The notes under the pieces are model-generated. The model searched no databases. It had not been told where the DNA came from and worked only from the letters and a program-made list of their open reading frames with translations. From Pseudomonadota bacterium (GTDB lineage: Bacteria; Myxococcota_A; Polyangia; Haliangiales; Haliangiaceae): 10,112 bases of DNA. Numbering within the stretch: position 1 is the stretch's first letter; every line of letters starts with the position of its first letter. A program made the position numbers and the translations under genes. The DNA lies in NCBI GenBank assembly GCA_023430775.1, contig JAEYYY010000616.1, forward strand, positions 1-10,112, read 5' to 3'. Below are positions 1 to 7,030 of the stretch, in pieces.

Positions 1-1
1 G

Positions 2-568
2 TCGTTTCCCGGGCTGCTCGAGCCGATCTCGATCGAGGGCTTCGTGCGCTGGCACCGCGCCGACGGCGAGGAAGGCGGCGACGCCGGCGCCGGCATCGAG
101 TTCTCTCCCGGCGCCGCGCGCGATCAGCTCGAGGCGGTGGTCGAGCGCATCCGCCTGCGCGATCCCAAGACGGTCTCGCGCACGTTCCGCGTCCTCGTCG
201 TCGAGGACAATCGCCATGTCGCGGCGCTGATCCAGGAAGGCCTGCGCGGCAGCTCGCGGCGCGACTTCAACTCGAACATCGCCTTCACGTTCCGCAACGC
301 CGAGGATGGCCGCGCCGCCGTCGAGATCCTGCGCCGCGAGCAGTTCGCTGCACTGATCATCGATGTCTACCTGCCGATCCTCGATGGCCCCAAGGTGATC
401 TCCACGGCGCGCACCGAGCTCGGGCTCGGCGAGCTCCCGATCATCGCGGTCTCCGCCGGCGGCGATTCCGCGCGCCGCTCTGCGCTCGAGGCCGGTGCGA
501 ACATCTTCCTCGACAAGCCGATGCGGCTTCGCCAGGTCATCGACACCATCCAGCGCCTGCTCCACTGA
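2..568 (+). CDS. PilZ-receiver domain protein, 5' truncated by the window
   Basis: The frame is open from base 2 to the TGA at 566-568 (188 residues visible) and begins upstream of the window. The first ~50 residues look like the end of a PilZ domain: a GFVRWHR segment followed by GAGIEF matches the VxW...GxGIxF pattern of the c-di-GMP-binding PilZ family. A CheY-like receiver follows, with the acidic pair ED (203-208), the phospho-acceptor Asp in IIDVYLP (codon 362-364), the switch Ser in AVSAGG (codon 452-454) and the Lys of DKP (codon 515-517). The whole receiver catalytic set is therefore present. No output domain follows the receiver, so it probably acts through protein contacts, perhaps integrating c-di-GMP and phosphorylation. 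The PilZ assignment is weaker because its N-terminal RxxxR binding motif lies outside the window. Confidence 0.85.
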   Translation, partial: SFPGLLEPISIEGFVRWHRADGEEGGDAGAGIEFSPGAARDQLEAVVERIRLRDPKTVSRTFRVLVVEDNRHVAALIQEGLRGSSRRDFNSNIAFTFRNAEDGRAAVEILRREQFAALIIDVYLPILDGPKVISTARTELGLGELPIIAVSAGGDSARRSALEAGANIFLDKPMRLRQVIDTIQRLLH

Positions 569-770
569 TGCCGGGCCTCGGCGAGCTGATGATCCTGATG
601 ACGCTCCCGATGCTGGGCATCGGATCTGGATGATCGTGGACTGCGCGCTTCACGAGCCGCCGCAGGACAAGCTGCTCTGGCTGCTGATCACCATCCTGAC
701 CGGCGTCGTCGGCGCCATCATCTATCTCGCCTATCGGCGCCCGCTGCGCCGACGGCAATACGGTCGCTGA
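568..770 (+). pseudogene. PLDc_N-like small membrane protein, split by a one-base frameshift
   Basis: An ATG at 568 overlaps the last base of the preceding stop (TGATG), suggesting translational coupling. It reads MPGLGELMILMTLPMLGI, then meets a TGA at 631-633. The continuation lies in another frame from about 624 to the TGA at 768-770: IWMIVDCALHEPPQDKLLW, a hydrophobic helix (LLITILTGVVGAIIYLAY), and a basic tail. Together the halves resemble the small two-helix PLDc_N (phospholipase D-nuclease N-terminal) membrane proteins, where an IWMIVDC-type segment ends the first helix. Adding one G to the GG at 622-623 joins the halves into a 67-residue protein reading LGIGIWMIVDC. It could be a real frameshift, a sequencing error in a short G run, or two coupled ORFs, since ATG 630-632 overlaps the TGA as ATGA. 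The family is recognised by pattern only. Confidence 0.6.
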
Positions 771-872
771 CCGCGAACCTCGCGCAGCCGTGCGCCCGGT
801 TACACCGCGACCACGACGCAGAGCTGCTGGAGATCCACAGCGCGGCGTTTCCATCCGTCGTCGCGTGGGCTC

Positions 873-915
873 GGCACGGCGAGACTGCGAGATCCCCGCA
901 GTCCAGAACCGTGCC
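873..915 (+). terminator. Nested hairpin, possible terminator or structured leader
   Basis: Two perfect 7-bp inverted repeats are nested. The outer is GGCACGG (873-879) with CCGTGCC (909-915); the inner is GACTGCG (883-889) with CGCAGTC (897-903) around a 7-nt loop. A small internal loop separates them. There is no T-run after it, so it is not a classical intrinsic terminator. It lies about 100 nt downstream of the 568-770 gene and about 80 nt upstream of the 999 start, so it could end the first transcript or structure the leader of the second. The rest of 771-998 shows no convincing gene. Confidence 0.4.
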
Positions 916-984
916 CCACCGTCACGCTCCGAGAATGGGATTCCTCGCACGCCCTGCGGCGCACGTGTTGCTCCTGATCCTTCC

Positions 985-990
985 AGGAGG
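985..990 (+). promoter_or_regulatory. Shine-Dalgarno site for the 999 start
   Basis: A perfect AGGAGG lies 8 nt before ATG 999. It is the clearest Shine-Dalgarno site in the window and fixes the start of the lipoprotein. It contrasts with several other genes here, which have a -10-like box in that position. Confidence 0.85.
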
Positions 991-998
991 TTTCCGAT

Positions 999-1526
999 AT
1001 GCGACGCGCCATCCTGGTTTCCTTGGTCCTGTTCGCCGGCTGCCGCGCCGGCGACGTGAGCAACACCGATCCGAGCGGTGCCGCGAAGCCGGTCGAGCCC
1101 GCGGGCGGCGTACCGATGCCCGGTGAAGGCGCAGCGAGCCCGACCACCGCTCCAGATCCTGCTGATACGCCGGCTCCGGCAAACACGGCACCGGCGACCG
1201 ATCCGTGGGCGACGCCAACGGCGGGTCCCGATCAGCCGCTGGACGAAGCACCGGCGACCGACGAGGCGTCCGCGACGCCGGCGCAACCCGAGGCCACCGC
1301 GGAGCCGACAGACTCGACGGATCCATGGGCGACGACCAGCAAGGATCCGTGGGCACCAGCCGCGACCAAGCCCGACGTCACCGCGACACCGGCATTGCCG
1401 GAGCCGAGCGCCGACCCGGCGATACCGCCGACCACCGATCCGGCGACACCGAGCACCGATCCGTGGGCGCCGACCAAGGACCCGACCAAGCCCGCGAAGA
1501 AGCGCGTGCCTGCACCGATTCGCTAA
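999..1526 (+). CDS. Pro/Thr/Ala-rich lipoprotein with DPWA repeats
   Basis: The 175-residue product starts MRRAILVSLVLFAGC, a short signal peptide with an LFAG|C lipobox and lipid-attachment Cys at residue 15, so it is probably anchored in the cell envelope. The rest is low-complexity and almost certainly disordered, dominated by Pro, Ala, Thr and Asp. It carries four DPWA tetrapeptides, three preceded by Thr as TDPWA and one by Lys as KDPWA. The C-terminus is basic (KPAKKRVPAPIR), which could bind an anionic polymer or a partner, but that is inference. No catalytic domain is visible. The start is set by the strong AGGAGG. It converges on the TPR/peptidase gene on the other strand, 87 nt downstream. 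I do not recognise a specific family. Confidence 0.8.
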   Translation: MRRAILVSLVLFAGCRAGDVSNTDPSGAAKPVEPAGGVPMPGEGAASPTTAPDPADTPAPANTAPATDPWATPTAGPDQPLDEAPATDEASATPAQPEATAEPTDSTDPWATTSKDPWAPAATKPDVTATPALPEPSADPAIPPTTDPATPSTDPWAPTKDPTKPAKKRVPAPIR

Positions 1527-1557
1527 GCTCGCCGAGGGGCGAGGCTAACGGGCGAGC
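1527..1557 (+). terminator. GC-rich inverted repeat between convergent genes
   Basis: GCTCGCC (1527-1533), directly after the TAA of the lipoprotein gene, can pair with GGCGAGC (1551-1557). An alternative pairing is CTCGCC (1528-1533) with GGCGAG (1538-1543) around a 4-nt loop. It lies in the 87-nt gap between two convergent genes, where a bidirectional terminator would be expected. No T-run follows, so the role is uncertain. Confidence 0.35.
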
Positions 1558-1613
1558 GTGTCCGCGTTGCGCCGATGAGTCGGTAGCACCGCGGGATCCG
1601 GCGCAGTTGGGGG

Positions 1614-4397
1614 TCAGGGCAGCTGCTTCTTGAGCTCGAGCGCCTCGGCGTTGTCGGGCTCTTTCTTGAGGGCCTCGGTCAGCGCCGTCTTCGCTTCGGC
1701 CTTCTTGCCCATCGCGAGCAGCGCGCGCGCGCGACCGAGGTGGACGAGGCCGGGGCGCCGCGGGTTGGTGAGCAGCATGGTGTCGTAGCTGAACAGGCCC
1801 TTGTCGCCGGCGCCGGTCTCGACCTGCGCGCGGCCGAGGTGGTTGAGCACCTCGGGATCGTGCGGTGCGATGTAGATCGCGAGCTCGCCGTAGGTCCGGA
1901 CCTTCGGCCAGTTCTTCTGCTTCGCGTATTCGGTCATCAGCTTCTTGAGCGGCGCGAGCTCCATCTGCTCGAGCATCGCGTAGTGCTCGAGCTCCTGGAG
2001 GGCGCGCTTGGTATCGCCCTTCTTCTCGTAGAGCTCGGCGAGCTCCTGGTACGCGAAGCTGCGCTCGGGATCGAGCTTCTTCGCGGCGCACAGGTGCTTC
2101 TCGAGATCGGCGGCGTTGCCCTCGTTCTCGGCGATCTGGGCGAGGCGCGCGCGCAGATCGGCGTTGTCGAAGCCGTCGGCGGCGAGCGCGGTGTACATCT
2201 GCTTGGCCTTCGCGGCGTCGTTCTTGTGGACCGCGATCTCGGCGAGGATGAAGCGCGCGATCGGCTGCTTCGGATCGAGCGCGAGCGCGGCGTTGGCGTT
2301 GGACTGCGCCTTCTCGGCCTCGCCCGCGTAGTAGTGACCGAGCGCGACGTTCGCGCGGGCCTTGCCGTCCTTGGGAGCAGCGTCGGCAGCGATCTCGAGC
2401 TTGGTGACGTCGTCGAAGCCCTTGGTCGGCAGCTTGTAGGTGCCGGCGTACGGTTTCAGGCGAATCTCGAGGTACTTGCGGAACTCGGTGTCGAGCTGCG
2501 CGATCGTCTTGCCGGTGACGGTCTTCAGCACCTCGGGCGTCTCCTTGCCCTTGCCGAACAGCTTGAGCGCCTCGGGGACGATCTTGAACCCGAACGTCTG
2601 GATCAGCCACTCCATCGTCACCGCCGACTGGTAGTACGCGACGACGACCGCGTTCTGATCCGGCTGCATGAACTCCGAGTTGAGCGCTCCGATCGACGGC
2701 AGCGTGCCGTTGAGCATCGCGCCGTACAGATCGTTATCGTTCTCGCGGCGCCAGTGCGGATGCGCGATCAGCGTCTCGTACTCGGAGAGGCCCTCGGTGA
2801 ACCACCGCGGCACGCGCGAGTTCGAGAGCTGGATCGCGAACACGTGGCCGAGCTCGTGCCACATCACCATGCCCCAGTTGAGATCACCGGTGGACGGTGC
2901 GAGCGCCGTGATCACCAGGCCGAAGCACACCCCGAGTGCGCCGAGGTCCGGCAGCCCGACGGTGCGAATGCCGTAGTCGTTGCGATCGGCATACAGCTCG
3001 AGCGTGATCGGCGTCTTCGGGCGGAAGCCGTAGCGCTTCACCATGTCCTCGAACGCGCGCTCCATCGTCGGCTCGAGGTAGCGCGCGAACACGGCGCGAT
3101 CCTCGTTGTGGTAGCGGATGCGGAAGTTCTTGGTGTTCGCGACCTGGTACTCCTTCGGGATCGTGTTGCGGAACAAGTTGCGCGTGTTGTAGGTGCGCAC
3201 GTTGTACTGGTCGCCCGCCCACGACTTGTCGAGCCACTCGATGCCCTCCTTCTCCATGCCGAGCCGGAGGTAGCCGAGGCCGGCGCCTGCCATCGCCTCG
3301 TAGTAGTCGGGCTTGATCTTGACCGCTTCCTTCTCGAGCTCGATCGCCTCGACGTAGCGGTGCTCGCGCACGGCGCTGCGCGACACGATGCGATAGAGGT
3401 CGGCGTACTTCGGATTGATCGCGAAGACCTTATCCTTCTCGGCCTGGTACAGCTTCACGTCGTCGCGCAGCCACGCGATCGTGGCCTTCATCGACAGCGC
3501 CTCGACATCCTCCTTGTTGATCGCGAGGACCTGATCGAGCGTCTTGTGCGCGGCATCCCACTGGTTGCCGTCGATCTCGATCGCGGCGCGAACCTTGAGA
3601 CCGCGCGCGTTCTTCGGGTTGATCTCGAACACCTTGTCGAGGTGGTGCTTGACCGCGGCGAGGTCGTAGCGCGTCTCCATGATCACCTCGGCCATCGCAG
3701 CGTGACCGTCGGGATGGTTCGGGTTGATCTTGAAGACGTCCTCGAGCGTCTGCTCGGCGAGCTGCGCCGCGTACTTCTGGAGGAACAGATCCGCCCACGC
3801 GACGCCGGCGTCGGTCTGCCGCGGGTCGAGCTTCACCGCCTCGCGATACGCATCGTTCGCGAGCTTGTACTGGCCGGTGTGCTTCGCGGCTTCGGCGAGC
3901 TGGATCATGTCGATCGCGTTATCGAGATCCAGCTTGTTGGCGTCGCTCTCGGCGATCGTCTTGTCGAACAGCGCCTTCGCGCCGAGGTTATCGCCCTGCA
4001 GCGCGCGCAGCTTGCCGAGCTCGGTGCGCACCGCGCGGTCGTCGGGCCGATCCTTGAACAGGGCCTCGAGGTCGCGTCGCGCCTCGCCGAGCTTGCCGGT
4101 CATCTTCCGCAGGTCCGCCCGCGCGATCCGCGCCTCGACCGCCGCCGGGTCCTTGCCGGTGGCGAGCGGAGCCAGGGTCTGTTCGGCGGCGGCATAGTCG
4201 CCGGTCGCCATCTGAGCGCGCGCCAGCATCACGCGCGCCGTCGAGCGGTCCTTCCCGCTGACCTTCGAAAGCTCTGCGATCGCGGTCTTGTAGTCGCCGG
4301 CGGCGAGCTTGTCTCGACCCGTGGTCAGGTCGGCACCCGCCAGGTCGGTGAGGGCAAGCAGCAGCACCAACCCCAGGGCGCGGACGCGACGTTTCAT
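1614..4397 (-). CDS. Exported TPR protein with central gluzincin-like peptidase (MA-type) domain
   Basis: The 927-residue product starts at the ATG read leftward from 4397. An in-frame TTG at 4433 would place 12 unlikely residues before a textbook signal peptide: MKRR, a Leu-rich core, and likely cleavage after AGA (residue 22). Residues ~23-410 are TPR-type helical repeats, with repeated INP, LDP and IKPDYYEA helix ends. Residues ~415-640 form a metallopeptidase-like domain with HELGH at 514-518 (codons 2858-2844) and WFTEGLSEYE, whose Glu535 is the likely third zinc ligand. This is the gluzincin pattern of the peptidase MA / DUF1570 type. Residues ~660-927 are more TPRs. It probably acts in the periplasm or at the envelope; the substrate is unknown. 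It is divergent from the 4456 gene and convergent with the lipoprotein. Confidence 0.88.
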   Translation of the reverse strand: MKRRVRALGLVLLLALTDLAGADLTTGRDKLAAGDYKTAIAELSKVSGKDRSTARVMLARAQMATGDYAAAEQTLAPLATGKDPAAVEARIARADLRKMTGKLGEARRDLEALFKDRPDDRAVRTELGKLRALQGDNLGAKALFDKTIAESDANKLDLDNAIDMIQLAEAAKHTGQYKLANDAYREAVKLDPRQTDAGVAWADLFLQKYAAQLAEQTLEDVFKINPNHPDGHAAMAEVIMETRYDLAAVKHHLDKVFEINPKNARGLKVRAAIEIDGNQWDAAHKTLDQVLAINKEDVEALSMKATIAWLRDDVKLYQAEKDKVFAINPKYADLYRIVSRSAVREHRYVEAIELEKEAVKIKPDYYEAMAGAGLGYLRLGMEKEGIEWLDKSWAGDQYNVRTYNTRNLFRNTIPKEYQVANTKNFRIRYHNEDRAVFARYLEPTMERAFEDMVKRYGFRPKTPITLELYADRNDYGIRTVGLPDLGALGVCFGLVITALAPSTGDLNWGMVMWHELGHVFAIQLSNSRVPRWFTEGLSEYETLIAHPHWRRENDNDLYGAMLNGTLPSIGALNSEFMQPDQNAVVVAYYQSAVTMEWLIQTFGFKIVPEALKLFGKGKETPEVLKTVTGKTIAQLDTEFRKYLEIRLKPYAGTYKLPTKGFDDVTKLEIAADAAPKDGKARANVALGHYYAGEAEKAQSNANAALALDPKQPIARFILAEIAVHKNDAAKAKQMYTALAADGFDNADLRARLAQIAENEGNAADLEKHLCAAKKLDPERSFAYQELAELYEKKGDTKRALQELEHYAMLEQMELAPLKKLMTEYAKQKNWPKVRTYGELAIYIAPHDPEVLNHLGRAQVETGAGDKGLFSYDTMLLTNPRRPGLVHLGRARALLAMGKKAEAKTALTEALKKEPDNAEALELKKQLP

Positions 4398-4404
4398 AGC
4401 CTCG

Positions 4405-4410
4405 AATCTG
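4405..4410 (-). promoter_or_regulatory. -10-like box close to the 4397 start
   Basis: Read leftward, CAGATT (4410 to 4405) is followed by 7 nt and then the ATG at 4397. There is no Shine-Dalgarno site in between. An overlapping alternative is TATCAG just upstream. The spacing implies transcription starting at or very near the ATG. Confidence 0.35.
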
Positions 4411-4443
4411 ATAGGCGAACCGGCCCGGTGCAAGGACTTGGGC

Positions 4444-4449
4444 TATGGT
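4444..4449 (+). promoter_or_regulatory. -10 box TATGGT, leaderless start at 4456
   Basis: TATGGT ends 6 nt before GTG 4456, so the final T sits at -7 if transcription begins on the G of the start codon. No Shine-Dalgarno site fits between. The 58-nt gap 4398-4455 therefore holds divergent start signals for two genes. I see no convincing -35 hexamer. Confidence 0.5.
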
Positions 4450-4455
4450 TGCGCT

Positions 4456-4962
4456 GTGGCCGAGCCCTCCAAGGACACCGCCGCCCAGGACAAGGGCATC
4501 TACACGTCGTTCGACGCGTTCCTGAAGCAGGCGATCAAGGAGTACTACGACCGCGGCTGGACCACGCGTCGGGGCAACTTCATCGCTTTGCTGATCGCCT
4601 CGGGCACCACGTCGTTCGCGCTCGCGAAGGACTCGGTGGTCGACGGCCAGGGAGCCAAGAAGGTCGCGATCGGCGCCGGTCTGGTCATCCTGCTGCGGGT
4701 CGGCCTCAAGTACGCGCTCGGCGGTCCGCTCGGCCTCGTGATGACGGTCGCGTCGGGTGCGGCGATGGTGGCCTACTTCATTCGCAACCAGAAGGACATC
4801 ACCGCCAAGGTCGGGAAGTACAAGACGGTGATCGCCGACAGCACCAAGCGCTACGACGAGATCCAGGCCGGCTGGCGCGACGGCAAGCACCAGATCACCG
4901 ACCGCAACCTGATGGTCGATGGCCTGATGAAGCAGTTCATCAGCCAGGTCGACGAGACGTGA
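4456..4962 (+). CDS. Small membrane protein of unknown function
   Basis: The 168-residue product starts at GTG 4456. In-frame codons further upstream lie antisense to the signal peptide of the neighbouring gene and are rejected; the TATGGT box six bases before the GTG supports this start. Residues 1-40 are soluble and helical (FDAFLKQAIKEYYDRGW). Three hydrophobic segments follow at about 41-58, 69-87 and 90-109, the last two separated by a short GGPLG turn. The remaining ~55 residues are a charged, probably helical tail (KDITAKVGKYKTVIADSTKR). No catalytic motif is visible and I do not recognise the family. It is transcribed divergently from the TPR/peptidase gene across a 58-nt gap, which may mean shared regulation. 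Confidence 0.8.
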   Translation: MAEPSKDTAAQDKGIYTSFDAFLKQAIKEYYDRGWTTRRGNFIALLIASGTTSFALAKDSVVDGQGAKKVAIGAGLVILLRVGLKYALGGPLGLVMTVASGAAMVAYFIRNQKDITAKVGKYKTVIADSTKRYDEIQAGWRDGKHQITDRNLMVDGLMKQFISQVDET

Positions 4963-4973
4963 CCGGACGCTGA

Positions 4974-5001
4974 TCGCCCGCGGCCTGTGGCGGTCGGGCG
5001 A
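4974..5001 (+). terminator. GC-rich hairpin downstream of the 4456 gene
   Basis: TCGCCCG (4974-4980) pairs with CGGGCGA (4995-5001) around a 14-nt loop, beginning 12 nt after the stop of the small membrane protein. The position suits a terminator, but no T-run follows. The rest of the 153-nt gap holds start signals for the next gene. Confidence 0.35.
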
Positions 5002-5065
5002 GTCGCGACGAGATCTCCGCGTCGCCGCCCAGCGAACGACGGGGCGCGACCGATAGCTTCTACCG

Positions 5066-5081
5066 TGGCATTTGTCATGCC
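5066..5081 (+). promoter_or_regulatory. Possible sigma-54 -24/-12 element
   Basis: TGGCATTTGTCATGCC has GG (5067-5068) and GC (5079-5080) separated by exactly 10 nt, with a TGGCA -24 half and a TGC in the -12 half. This resembles the sigma-54 consensus, although the first T of TTGC is replaced by A. It would start transcription roughly 25 nt before ATG 5116. A chance match is possible, and the TAGGTT box at 5102 is a competing explanation. Confidence 0.25.
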
Positions 5082-5101
5082 TGCGGCCTGACCGCCGGTG
5101 C

Positions 5102-5107
5102 TAGGTT
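5102..5107 (+). promoter_or_regulatory. -10 box TAGGTT, near-leaderless start at 5116
   Basis: TAGGTT is followed by 8 nt and ATG 5116. It lies between the alternative in-frame GTG at 5098 and the ATG, so a transcript from this box would lack the GTG. This favours the ATG. Confidence 0.45.
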
Positions 5108-5115
5108 CGCCGTCG

Positions 5116-7011
5116 ATGCGCCTCGGTCTGCTGTTGCTAGCTCCGCTCGTTGCCGGCTGCCCCGGTAGCGATGATCCGGCCACCTCCGCGCTGTTCGCGA
5201 TCCCCGGCGGCACACCGGGCGACGACTTCTACGCCACGCCGTTCCCGAACAACCTGTGGCGCAAGGCCGACGGCACGCTCGACCTCTCGCAGTTCCCGAC
5301 CAACAGCCTGATCGTCGACGACTACCGCGCCGCCGCCGAGACGCTCGATGGCTTCGGCAAGAACGCGGCGATCTTTGCCCGCTTCGACGGCGCGCTCGAT
5401 CCCGCGAGCCTGCCCGATGCCGCGGGCTCGCTGACCGACGAGGCCTCGGTCTATCTCGTCGACATCGATCCCGCGTCGCCCACGTTCGGCGAGAAGAGCC
5501 CGGTGATCGTTCGCTTCCGCGCCGAGAACACGCAGACGATCGGCGACAACCACCTCATCGCGCGGCCGTTCCCCGGCTTCCCGCTCGCCGACGCCACCAC
5601 CTACGCGCTCGTGATCACCGATCGCGTGCGCGACGCCGGCGGCGGACCGGTCCTCGCGGCGCCGCTGTTCGCAGAGCTGATGGGCGATGGCGGCGATCAG
5701 CTCGTCGTCGATGCGCGCGCCGTCTACCAGCCGCTGCTCGATTTCCTCGACCAGCCCGGCGGCGACGAGCGCGACACCGTGATCTCGGCGACCGTGTTCA
5801 CCACGCAGAACGCGCTCAGCATCGTGCCCGCCCTCCGCACGGCGATCTTCGCCACGCCCGCACCGGTCGCCGCCGATGTCATGCCCGGCATCACCAACGC
5901 CACCTTCACGCAGTTCACCGGCACGTACATGGCGCCGAACTTCCAGACCGGCGAGGTGCCGTACAAGAACCCGCCCGATGGCGAGATCAAGGTCGGCCCC
6001 GATGGCGTCGCGGTCGTCCAGCGAATGGAGCCGATGCGGTTCGCCCTCACCGTCCCCGCCGGCCCGGTGCCGCCGGACGGCTTCCCGATCTGCATCTACA
6101 GCCACGGCACCGGCGGCAGCTTCACGTCCTTCATCAACGACGGCACCGCGCTCTCGCTCGCCAACCAGGGCATCGCCGTGATCTCCACCGATCAGGTCCT
6201 CCACGGCCCGCGCAACCCGGGCGGCAACGAGGAGATCGACTTCTTCAACTTCTCCAACCCGTACGCCATCCGCGACAACTCGCTCCAGGGCTCCGCCGAT
6301 GCGTGGTCGCAGATGCGGCTCGCGATCGGCATGACGATCGACGACGGGCCGCGCACGATCACCTTCGATCCCTCCAAGCTCTACTTCTTCGGCCACTCGC
6401 AGGGCGGCCTCACCGGTCCGGGCTTCGTCACCTTCGAGCCCACCCTCTCCGGCGCCGTGTTCTCCGGCACCGGCGGCGTGGTCTACCTCGGCGTGCTCTA
6501 CAAGACCGAGCCGGTCGATATCCCCGCCCTGCTCGGTGCGCTCGTCCGCGACGAACCGCTCGACGAGGACAACCCGTCGCTGGCGATGGCGCAGATGTTC
6601 GCGGAGCGCACCGACTCGGTGAACTACGCCGCCCTGATGGTGCGCAACCCGCCCACGGTCGACGGCGAGCAGCTCGCGCCGCGCAACATCTACCAGCTCG
6701 AGGGCTTCACCGACTCCTTCACGCCGAACCTCGCGATCGAAGCCTTCGCGACCGCGATCGGCGGCAACGTCGTGATGACGCCCGATACCGCGCCGGTCCC
6801 CGGCCTCGAGCTCGAGGGGCGCGAGGTGATGACGCCGCCGTTCTCCAACAACCTCGAGGGCGTCACCGCCACGCTCGCGCAGTACGACCAGGCGCCCGGC
6901 TCCGACGGTCACTTCGTGGTGTTCGACATCCCTGCCGCCGAGCGCCAGGCCGCCGAGTTCCTGGGCACGCTGTCGCGCACGGGTACCGCGACCGTCGTCG
7001 CCCCGAACTGA
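5116..7011 (+). CDS. Alpha/beta-hydrolase (lipase/esterase-like) lipoprotein
   Basis: The 631-residue product starts MRLGLLLLAPLVAGC, a lipoprotein signal with lipidated Cys15. An in-frame GTG at 5098 would only add six residues and lies upstream of the -10 box. The N-terminal part has a YATPFPNNLWRKADGTLDLS segment, reminiscent of the N-terminal domain of bacterial virulence-factor lipases (Lipase_bact_N). The hydrolase core has an oxyanion-type HGTGG at 330-334 and a nucleophile elbow GHSQGG with Ser428. A likely acid is Asp533 in GFTDSFTP, and a likely catalytic His is His599 in SDGHFVVF. The complete triad suggests an active ester or lipid hydrolase attached to the envelope; the substrate cannot be told. 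The next gene starts 20 nt downstream with its own -10-like box. Confidence 0.85.
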   Translation: MRLGLLLLAPLVAGCPGSDDPATSALFAIPGGTPGDDFYATPFPNNLWRKADGTLDLSQFPTNSLIVDDYRAAAETLDGFGKNAAIFARFDGALDPASLPDAAGSLTDEASVYLVDIDPASPTFGEKSPVIVRFRAENTQTIGDNHLIARPFPGFPLADATTYALVITDRVRDAGGGPVLAAPLFAELMGDGGDQLVVDARAVYQPLLDFLDQPGGDERDTVISATVFTTQNALSIVPALRTAIFATPAPVAADVMPGITNATFTQFTGTYMAPNFQTGEVPYKNPPDGEIKVGPDGVAVVQRMEPMRFALTVPAGPVPPDGFPICIYSHGTGGSFTSFINDGTALSLANQGIAVISTDQVLHGPRNPGGNEEIDFFNFSNPYAIRDNSLQGSADAWSQMRLAIGMTIDDGPRTITFDPSKLYFFGHSQGGLTGPGFVTFEPTLSGAVFSGTGGVVYLGVLYKTEPVDIPALLGALVRDEPLDEDNPSLAMAQMFAERTDSVNYAALMVRNPPTVDGEQLAPRNIYQLEGFTDSFTPNLAIEAFATAIGGNVVMTPDTAPVPGLELEGREVMTPPFSNNLEGVTATLAQYDQAPGSDGHFVVFDIPAAERQAAEFLGTLSRTGTATVVAPN

Positions 7012-7016
7012 TCGGC

Positions 7017-7022
7017 TACACT
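7017..7022 (+). promoter_or_regulatory. -10 box TACACT, near-leaderless start at 7031
   Basis: TACACT lies within the 19-nt gap after the hydrolase stop and ends 8 nt before ATG 7031. No Shine-Dalgarno site is present. It suggests the gene is transcribed on its own rather than as part of an operon with the hydrolase. Confidence 0.45.
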
Positions 7023-7030
7023 GGGCGCCG

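Noticed and set aside
537..1286. Minus-strand ORF across 537-1286 and plus ORFs at 790-1059 and 1078-1548
   Set aside because: Arg-rich shadow frames of the lipoprotein gene and its leader, without domains or start signals.
1740..4973. Very long plus-strand ORF (over 1000 codons) antisense to the TPR/peptidase gene
   Set aside because: It mirrors the GC-rich third positions of the real gene, is full of Arg/Leu/Val/Glu/His low complexity and has no domain. The minus strand encodes a coherent signal peptide, TPRs and HELGH.
5098..5100. GTG 5098 as start of the hydrolase lipoprotein
   Set aside because: It lies upstream of the TAGGTT box and adds six residues before a complete signal peptide that begins at ATG 5116.
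5137..6912. Minus-strand and alternative-frame ORFs over the hydrolase gene
   Set aside because: They have Arg/Gly/Ala-rich composition without motifs, while the plus frame has a lipobox and a complete catalytic triad.
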